Source: Rhodospirillaceae bacterium
GTDB lineage: Bacteria; Pseudomonadota; Alphaproteobacteria; SP197
DNA: 6,859 bases
Direction: 5' to 3'
Assembly: GCA_018700655.1 (NCBI GenBank)
Contig: JABIUG010000323.1
Location: forward strand, 1 to 6,859
Below, one piece after another: positions 1 to 3,980 of this stretch. The notes below the pieces were generated by a model. That model searched no databases. It saw only the letters and a program-made list of their open reading frames with translations, and was not told the origin of the DNA. The position numbers were made by a program, and so were the translations under genes. Numbering within the stretch: the first letter of the stretch is position 1; every line of letters starts with the position of its first letter.

Positions 1-272
1 CGGCGCAGCGCCTCTTCGATCTTGGAGATCAGCTTGCGCTCACGGTCTCTGGTCCGCAGTTCGATCGCACGGTCGGTTTCCGTCGATGCACGGTCGGCCA
101 GGTCGGGCTGGGCCGAGGTATCCTGCTGGAGATGCTTGATGGTTTCCGTGGACTCCTGAAGCAGTTCGTCGCGCCAGGAATTCAGCTTGTGCCGAAAGTA
201 TTCCTTCTGCTTCGGATTCATGAATGTCTCTTTCGCCTTCGACTTGTATGCCTTGGGGATTTTGACAGCCAT
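1..272 (-). CDS. dksA: RNA polymerase-binding transcription factor DksA, N-terminal part (cut by window start)
   Basis: DksA binds the RNA polymerase secondary channel and, with ppGpp, retunes transcription in the stringent response. The minus frame from ATG at 272 stays open to the window edge, giving 90 codons plus two bases; family members are usually about 140-150 residues, so the C-terminal zinc-finger part lies outside. Visible hallmarks are FMNPKQKEYFRHKL (residues 17-30), a helical stretch rich in E, Q and L (31-50), the coiled-coil tip motif D57-L-A-D60-R-A62, matching the two aspartates and alanine essential in E. coli DksA, and ELRTRDRERKLISKIEEAL (71-89), which starts the second coiled-coil arm. 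The start is supported by an AAGAAGGG Shine-Dalgarno stretch (289-282), about 9 nt upstream. Residues 4-15 are lysine-rich (KIPKAYKSKAKE), whereas alphaproteobacterial DksA as I recall it is usually acidic there, so a paralogue is possible. It diverges from ctrA. Confidence 0.93.
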   Translation of the reverse strand, partial: MAVKIPKAYKSKAKETFMNPKQKEYFRHKLNSWRDELLQESTETIKHLQQDTSAQPDLADRASTETDRAIELRTRDRERKLISKIEEALR

Positions 273-487
273 AGAGCACTTCCCTTCTTGCGGTTTATCT
301 GCTCTCGAAGCGACAACACGAATCGCCAATGGCGCGCTGTATAGTTTGGATGCCCACTGTTCCGCAAGCGTCATGAAACGACAATTCAGCGACATTCACC
401 GGTATGACGGGTATCACAGGGTCGCGGTTCATCGCTTTGTGACCCCCGCGACTTGACGTACACTCTGGCGATTGGGGGTTCAGGGCC
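273..487. promoter_or_regulatory. Divergent dksA/ctrA intergenic region with weak promoter candidates
   Basis: This 215-base region must hold the promoters of dksA (leftward) and ctrA (rightward). For dksA, a minus-strand TTGCGG (367-362) and TATACA (343-338) lie 18 bases apart, giving a leader of roughly 60 nt. For ctrA, the best plus-strand pair I see is TTGTGA (437-442) and TACACT (459-464), 16 bases apart; a TTGACG at 453-458 is a better -35 but has no good -10 at the right distance. One GANTC site (the recognition sequence of the CcrM methylase) occurs at 320-324. I find no TTAA, hence no CtrA-type TTAA-N7-TTAA box and no sign of direct autoregulation. All promoter calls are by eye and weak. 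Confidence 0.35.
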
Positions 488-1177
488 ATGCGCATTCTTC
501 TGGTGGAAGACGACGCAAGTCAGGCAGACAGCCTGCAGCTCATCCTGAAATCGGAGAGCATCGATGTCGAACGTGCCGGATCCGGCGCGACGGCCATCGA
601 AATGGCGCGACTCTACGATTACGCCCTTGTGATTCTCGATCTCATGTTACCCGACATGGACGGCCACACTGTGCTGCGCCGGATACGCGACGCGCGCGTG
701 ACTACCCCTGTGCTGATCCTGACCGGCCTCAACGAACTCGATCACAAGGTTCGCGGCCTGGGTTCGGGGGCCGACGACTACCTGACCAAACCGTTTGCCA
801 AGGACGAGCTGGTGGCCCGCATCCATGCCATCGTGCGCCGTTCACAGGGGCATGCCGAATCGGCGGTCAATGTCGGCCGTTTGACCGTTCGCCTGGGCGA
901 TCAGGTCGCCGAGATCGATGGCGAACCGGTCAAGCTGACGGGCAAGGAGTTCGGCGTTCTCGAATTGCTCGCACTGCGCCGAGGCCAAACCGTCAGCAAG
1001 AATCAGTTCCTCAACCATCTTTATGGCGGCATGGACGAACCTGATCTCAAGATCATCGATGTCTTCGTCTGCAAGCTACGCCAGAAGATCGCCCGGCATA
1101 CCGGTGGGACCCATTACATTATTACCGAGTGGGGCCGGGGTTACGCGCTCCGAGAAGATGCAAAAGAAGCCACTTAA
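488..1177 (+). CDS. ctrA: Cell-cycle/motility response regulator CtrA (OmpR-family DNA-binding)
   Basis: CtrA is the alphaproteobacterial master regulator of motility, polar development and, in some orders, the cell cycle. Here it has 229 residues. The receiver domain (about 1-118) has the acidic pair D8/D9, phosphoacceptor D51 in VILDLMLPD, T79 and K101 in LTKPF. The linker AIVRRSQGHAES is typical of CtrA. The winged-helix domain (about 125-222) contains LTGKEF and the stretch LNHLYGGMDEPDLKIIDVF, which is almost identical to the recognition region of Caulobacter CtrA; I therefore infer the same TTAA-type target. The receiver is more diverged, for example SESIDVERAGSGATAIEMA near 22-40. The protein ends EDAKEAT, without the Ala-Ala tail that serves as a ClpXP degradation signal in Caulobacter. 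ATG at 488 follows G-rich CAGGG and GGGGG stretches. chpT, its likely phosphodonor gene, lies convergently 61 bases downstream. A CtrA paralogue rather than the main CtrA is the chief alternative. Confidence 0.92.
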   Translation: MRILLVEDDASQADSLQLILKSESIDVERAGSGATAIEMARLYDYALVILDLMLPDMDGHTVLRRIRDARVTTPVLILTGLNELDHKVRGLGSGADDYLTKPFAKDELVARIHAIVRRSQGHAESAVNVGRLTVRLGDQVAEIDGEPVKLTGKEFGVLELLALRRGQTVSKNQFLNHLYGGMDEPDLKIIDVFVCKLRQKIARHTGGTHYIITEWGRGYALREDAKEAT

Positions 1178-1181
1178 AATG

Positions 1182-1228
1182 AATTATTTCAAATACTTAA
1201 AATAATTATTGTATCTAAAATATTAGAT
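1182..1228. terminator. AT-rich convergent junction with two palindromes, possible bidirectional terminator
   Basis: Between the ctrA stop and the chpT stop lies a strongly AT-rich stretch: only 6 of the 55 bases at 1174-1228 are G or C. It holds two perfect inverted repeats: AATTATTT (1182-1189) with AAATAATT (1200-1207), 10-base loop, and ATCTAA (1213-1218) with TTAGAT (1223-1228), 4-base loop. The position between convergent genes fits a bidirectional terminator, but the stems contain almost no G/C and would be weak RNA hairpins, so this is a low-confidence reading. Confidence 0.3.
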
Positions 1229-1238
1229 CGTGCCGGTG

Positions 1239-1853
1239 TTAGTTCCTGAATGTTATCGAGAGTCGATCCGCACCATCCAGTACAGCCATCAGGCTTCCGC
1301 CCAGATCGTTCGCAAGCAGCCCGGTGAGATGGGGCTGGACCTCCCGGGGCCCAAGATCGTCGGGCATGGCATCGGGCGAAGCCAGCGCCAGCATCATGGC
1401 ATCGACATCGCCCAGGGTGCCCTCGACACTGACCACAGGACCGATCCCGGCTGTCACGGAACAAAGCCCACCTGCCGGCAAAGAAGACAGCGCACACAGC
1501 ACCATGTTCATGACGAGTTTGGCATGCCCTCCCTCTTCGCCGGGGCTTGCGGCCTCTGCCGGAATCAGGCTCCAGGCGATCTCGTGACGACCGCCTTCGA
1601 CATAATGCTGTGTCAATTCGTGTGCTTCGTCCCAGGTCAGGCCCGAGCCCGTTCCATAGGCGCGTCGATAGAACGAAAGCCTGCGATTAAGCTGGTCACT
1701 GGTCGAGCGCATCACGCCAAGTGCGCTTTCGACCATTTCAGGGTCGGCACAGAGTTCCAGGCCGTTGGCGATAGCCCCGGCCGGTCCAACCACATCGTGG
1801 CACAGCCGCGAACAGATCAGCCCCGCCAGCAGGACAGCACGATCCCCAGACAT
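1239..1853 (-). CDS. chpT: Histidine phosphotransferase ChpT
   Basis: ChpT relays phosphate from the hybrid kinase CckA to CtrA (and to CpdR in Caulobacter). The 204-residue product has the phosphoacceptor helix ICSRLCHDVVGPAGAIANGL, with H19 as the expected phosphorylated histidine followed by D20 and the GPAGAIANG turn. A second helix, LNRRLSFYRRAYG (about 55-67), completes the dimeric DHp-like hairpin. The remainder (about 75-204) matches the degenerate ATPase-like domain, including AKLVMNMVLCALSSLPAGG (111-129). It lacks the nucleotide-binding boxes of true kinases, as expected for the family. An upstream in-frame ATG at 1880 would add nine residues, but AGGAGG at 1867-1862 is placed 8 nt before ATG 1853 and would lie inside that longer reading, so 1853 is preferred. 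It faces ctrA convergently and diverges from the DUF3553 gene. Confidence 0.92.
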   Translation of the reverse strand: MSGDRAVLLAGLICSRLCHDVVGPAGAIANGLELCADPEMVESALGVMRSTSDQLNRRLSFYRRAYGTGSGLTWDEAHELTQHYVEGGRHEIAWSLIPAEAASPGEEGGHAKLVMNMVLCALSSLPAGGLCSVTAGIGPVVSVEGTLGDVDAMMLALASPDAMPDDLGPREVQPHLTGLLANDLGGSLMAVLDGADRLSITFRN

Positions 1854-1985
1854 GTCTTCCCCCTCCTGGAGCGGATTCACAAGGTTGCGTCAGATCGCAA
1901 GCGATTCGATGCAAACGAGATATACTCTTGTCCTCTTCGTTTATCCTGCCACAAAGCGCTGTCCTAACAGAACCGGAGAACATGG
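1854..1985. promoter_or_regulatory. Divergent chpT/DUF3553 intergenic region
   Basis: These 132 bases separate two divergent genes and should hold both promoters. A plus-strand TATACT (1921-1926) is a good -10 match for the DUF3553 gene, but I see no convincing -35 at 16-18 bases from it. I find no clear minus-strand promoter pair for chpT. Two GANTC sites occur at 1874-1878 and 1903-1907. A direct repeat GCAAGCGA/GCAAACGA (1897-1904 and 1911-1918) and a small inverted repeat TTGCG/CGCAA (1885-1889 and 1896-1900) could be operator-like, but they are short enough to arise by chance. No TTAA-based CtrA box is present. Confidence 0.35.
1862..1867 (-). promoter_or_regulatory. Consensus ribosome binding site deciding the chpT start
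   Basis: On the minus strand a perfect AGGAGG lies 8 bases before the ATG at 1853. It falls downstream of the alternative in-frame ATG at 1880, so it argues for the shorter protein that begins MSGDRAV. Confidence 0.8.
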
Positions 1986-2168
1986 ATGAACCCTTGGATT
2001 GTGCCCGGTGCCGTGGTGCGTCTCGCCAGCCAGATTGACTGGGGAATCGGCCAGGTTCAGTCCTCCATCGGCAGTCGCGTCACCGTGAACTTCGAACATG
2101 CAGGCAAACGTGTGCTCGATTGCGACACCGTGAGCCTCGAAGTGGTCGATCCTGAACGTGACTCTTGA
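1986..2168 (+). CDS. DUF3553 domain small protein of unknown function
   Basis: A 60-residue protein with no signal peptide, membrane segment or cysteine pair; it has one cysteine, in LDCDTV. The pattern PGAVVRLASQIDWGIGQVQS, followed by IGSRVTVNFEHAGKRV and a closing SLEVVD, is the DUF3553 family, a short all-beta module frequent in alphaproteobacteria. It looks like a small SH3- or Tudor-like barrel (the WGIGQVQS and VTVNFEHAGKR strands), of the kind also found at the C-terminal end of some UvrD/PcrA-type helicases; that fold comparison is inference. ATG at 1986 follows GGAGAA (1975-1980) with 5 nt spacing. Another ATG at 1982 is in a different frame. It is transcribed away from chpT from a shared region and followed by 108 non-coding bases before the formate dehydrogenase genes. 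The function is not known; position suggests a tie to chpT/ctrA or to DNA transactions. Confidence 0.85.
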   Translation: MNPWIVPGAVVRLASQIDWGIGQVQSSIGSRVTVNFEHAGKRVLDCDTVSLEVVDPERDS

Positions 2169-2203
2169 GCGGGCATCGGGCATGGTCCGCGCCGAATCCG
2201 GGT

Positions 2204-2247
2204 GGGCACGGGTCGTCCGTAGACGACATCGCGGTCCACACGTGCCC
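2204..2247 (+). other. Nested inverted repeats in the leader of the formate dehydrogenase operon
   Basis: The 108-base gap before fdhB contains a perfect outer inverted repeat, GGGCACG (2204-2210) with CGTGCCC (2241-2247). It encloses a perfect inner hairpin, GTCGTC-CGTA-GACGAC (2212-2227). Thirteen bases between the inner hairpin and the outer right arm stay unpaired. As RNA this would fold into a two-stem structure ending about 20 bases before the ribosome binding site. No T-run follows, so it is not a standard intrinsic terminator. It may be a structured 5' leader, a protein-binding site, or chance in GC-rich DNA. A GANTC site lies just upstream at 2194-2198. Confidence 0.4.
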
Positions 2248-2266
2248 CATACCTTAGATGTAGTGC

Positions 2267-2273
2267 GAGGAGG
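2267..2273 (+). promoter_or_regulatory. Strong but closely spaced ribosome binding site of fdhB
   Basis: GAGGAGG ends only 3 bases before the ATG at 2277, shorter than the usual 5-9. The start is still preferred because the N-terminal residues after it resemble the start of Methylobacterium Fdh1B, and the next in-frame ATG (2337) has no comparable site. Confidence 0.65.
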
Positions 2274-2276
2274 TCG

Positions 2277-3980
2277 ATGACGACCCCGACAGGCGAAGTT
2301 GCAAAAGTCCGCCACCCCGGTGCCGGCAAACGCAAAATGAGGCCCACAGCCAAGGGCCGACAGCCCGATCCCGCCGCGCTTCGCGAGATCGCCGAGCTTC
2401 TGGGAGACCGGCCCCGCCGCCGTGACCTCCTGATCGAACACCTGCACCTGATTCAGGATCGGTACCACCACATCTCTGCCCGCCACCTTCAGGCGCTGGC
2501 CGAGATGATGCGGATACCGATGGCCGAGGCTTTCGAGGTCGCGACCTTCTACCATCACTTCGACGTGGTGAAGGAAGGTGAGGCCCCGCCTGCCCCGATC
2601 ACAGTCCGGGTATGCGAGAGCCTTTCCTGCGAGATGGCAGGTGTCGAAGCGCTGATCGAAGCGCTCGATGGCAAGCTCGGACCCGATGTCCGCGTTGTGC
2701 GCGCTCCGTGCATGGGTCGCTGCGAGTGTGCACCCGTGGTCAAGGCCGGCCTCAACGACATCAACAACGCCACCTTCGAAAACGTAAGCGGCGCGATCGA
2801 AGCCGGTGAGATCGAGACCCAGGTTCCCGACTATCAGGACTTCGATGCTTACAAGGCAGATGGCGGCTACGCCCTGCTGGCCGATGTCCTGGCAGGCAAA
2901 CACGAACGCGAAGCCCTGATCGAGACGATGGAATCGTCGAACCTGCGTGGGCTGGGCGGTGCCGGTTTCCCGGCCGGGCGCAAGTGGAAGTTCGTGCGCA
3001 TGGAGACCCAGCCCCGGGTCATGGCGGTCAACGGCGACGAGGGCGAGGTCGGCACCTTCAAGGACCGCTTCTATCTCGAGCGCAAGCCCCACCAGTTCAT
3101 CGAGGGCATGCTGATTGCCGCATGGGTCGTCGAAGCGACCGATGTCTATATCTACCTGCGCGATGAATACCCGGGCGTGCGCCATGCTCTGGAGACCGAA
3201 CTCCAGAAGGTCCGCGACGCCGGTTTCGACAGCACGACGACGATTCATCTGCGCCGCGGCGCAGGTGCCTACATCTGCGGCGAAGAATCCGCGATGATCG
3301 AATCGATCGAAGGCAAACGTGGCCTGCCACGCCATCGCCCGCCGTTTGTGGCCAAAGTCGGCATCTTTGGCCAGCCCACGCTGGTCCATAACATCGAGAC
3401 GCTCTACTGGGTCCCCGAAATCCTGACCAAGGGCGCCGACTGGTTCACCAGCCATGGGCGCAACGGCCGCACGGGCCTGCGCAGTTTTTCGGTCTCGGGC
3501 CGTGTCAAGGAGCCCGGCGTGAAGCTGGCCCCGGCCGGCATCACGATCAACGAGCTGATCGAGGAATTCTGCGGCGGCATGGCAGACGGCCACAGCTTCA
3601 AGGGTTACCTGCCGGGCGGTTCGTCGGGCGGCATCCTGCCTGCTTCCCTGGGCGATGTACCGATGGATTTCGACACCCTTCAGCCCCATGGCGCCTTCAT
3701 CGGATCGGCCGCCGTCGTCGTGCTTTCCGACAAGGACAGCATGAAGGACGCAGCGGTCAATCTTCTGAAGTTCTTCGAAGACGAAAGCTGCGGCCAGTGC
3801 ACGCCCTGCCGTGTCGGCTGCGAAAAAGCCGTCAAGCTGATGTCGGGTGGCGCCTGGGACGGTGGCATCCTCAATGAACTTTCCCAGACCATGATCGATG
3901 CTTCGATCTGCGGCCTGGGTCAGGCGGCTCCCAACCCCATTCTGACAGTCCTGAAATACTTTCCGGAGGACGTATCGTGA
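2277..3980 (+). CDS. fdhB: NAD-dependent formate dehydrogenase, beta (diaphorase) subunit, fused NuoE-NuoF type
   Basis: This 567-residue subunit takes electrons from FdhA and reduces NAD+ with FMN, in the cytoplasm. The NuoE/FdsG-like part (about 25-165) contains RDLLIEHLHLIQD, FEVATFYHHF and the [2Fe-2S] ligands C113, C118, C145 and C149. The NuoF/FdsB-like part (about 195-560) has the glycine-rich LRGLGGAGFPAGRKW (223-237), the NADH/FMN segment VNGDEGEVGTFKD (251-263), RRGAGAYICGEES (326-338) and the [4Fe-4S] ligands C505, C508, C511 and C545. The gene fusion and length match Methylobacterium extorquens Fdh1B (about 572 residues) as I recall it, whereas Rhodobacter and Cupriavidus carry these as separate FdsG and FdsB. 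V258 replaces the proline usual in DEGEPGTFKD, and an additional C515 sits near the cluster. The fused organisation and the adjoining FdhA exclude complex I NuoE/F and make hydrogenase HoxF unlikely. The stop overlaps the fdhA start by 4 nt. Confidence 0.94.
   Translation: MTTPTGEVAKVRHPGAGKRKMRPTAKGRQPDPAALREIAELLGDRPRRRDLLIEHLHLIQDRYHHISARHLQALAEMMRIPMAEAFEVATFYHHFDVVKEGEAPPAPITVRVCESLSCEMAGVEALIEALDGKLGPDVRVVRAPCMGRCECAPVVKAGLNDINNATFENVSGAIEAGEIETQVPDYQDFDAYKADGGYALLADVLAGKHEREALIETMESSNLRGLGGAGFPAGRKWKFVRMETQPRVMAVNGDEGEVGTFKDRFYLERKPHQFIEGMLIAAWVVEATDVYIYLRDEYPGVRHALETELQKVRDAGFDSTTTIHLRRGAGAYICGEESAMIESIEGKRGLPRHRPPFVAKVGIFGQPTLVHNIETLYWVPEILTKGADWFTSHGRNGRTGLRSFSVSGRVKEPGVKLAPAGITINELIEEFCGGMADGHSFKGYLPGGSSGGILPASLGDVPMDFDTLQPHGAFIGSAAVVVLSDKDSMKDAAVNLLKFFEDESCGQCTPCRVGCEKAVKLMSGGAWDGGILNELSQTMIDASICGLGQAAPNPILTVLKYFPEDVS

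Noticed and set aside
40..279. A 79-codon minus-strand open frame at the left edge
   Set aside because: The neighbouring minus frame, open through the window edge, encodes the DksA N-terminus, so this frame is a shadow.
1174..1200. TTAA pairs near the ctrA stop as a CtrA binding box
   Set aside because: The two TTAA sites start 23 bases apart rather than 11, as TTAA-N7-TTAA requires, and lie downstream of both genes.
2204..2247. Molybdenum/tungsten cofactor riboswitch upstream of fdhB
   Set aside because: Only simple nested stems are visible. I cannot match the conserved bases of the Moco RNA motif, and the segment is short for it.
1941..3689. A 582-codon minus-strand open frame antisense to fdhB
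   Set aside because: Its length comes from the strong codon bias of the GC-rich fdhB gene on the other strand. The product is rich in H, R, D and A, shows no recognisable domain, and overlaps the DUF3553 gene.
2277..3980. Complex I NuoE/NuoF or hydrogenase HoxF identity for the diaphorase gene
   Set aside because: The NuoE and NuoF parts are fused, the N-terminus resembles Fdh1B, and the gene overlaps a formate dehydrogenase alpha gene; no nuo or hox genes are present.
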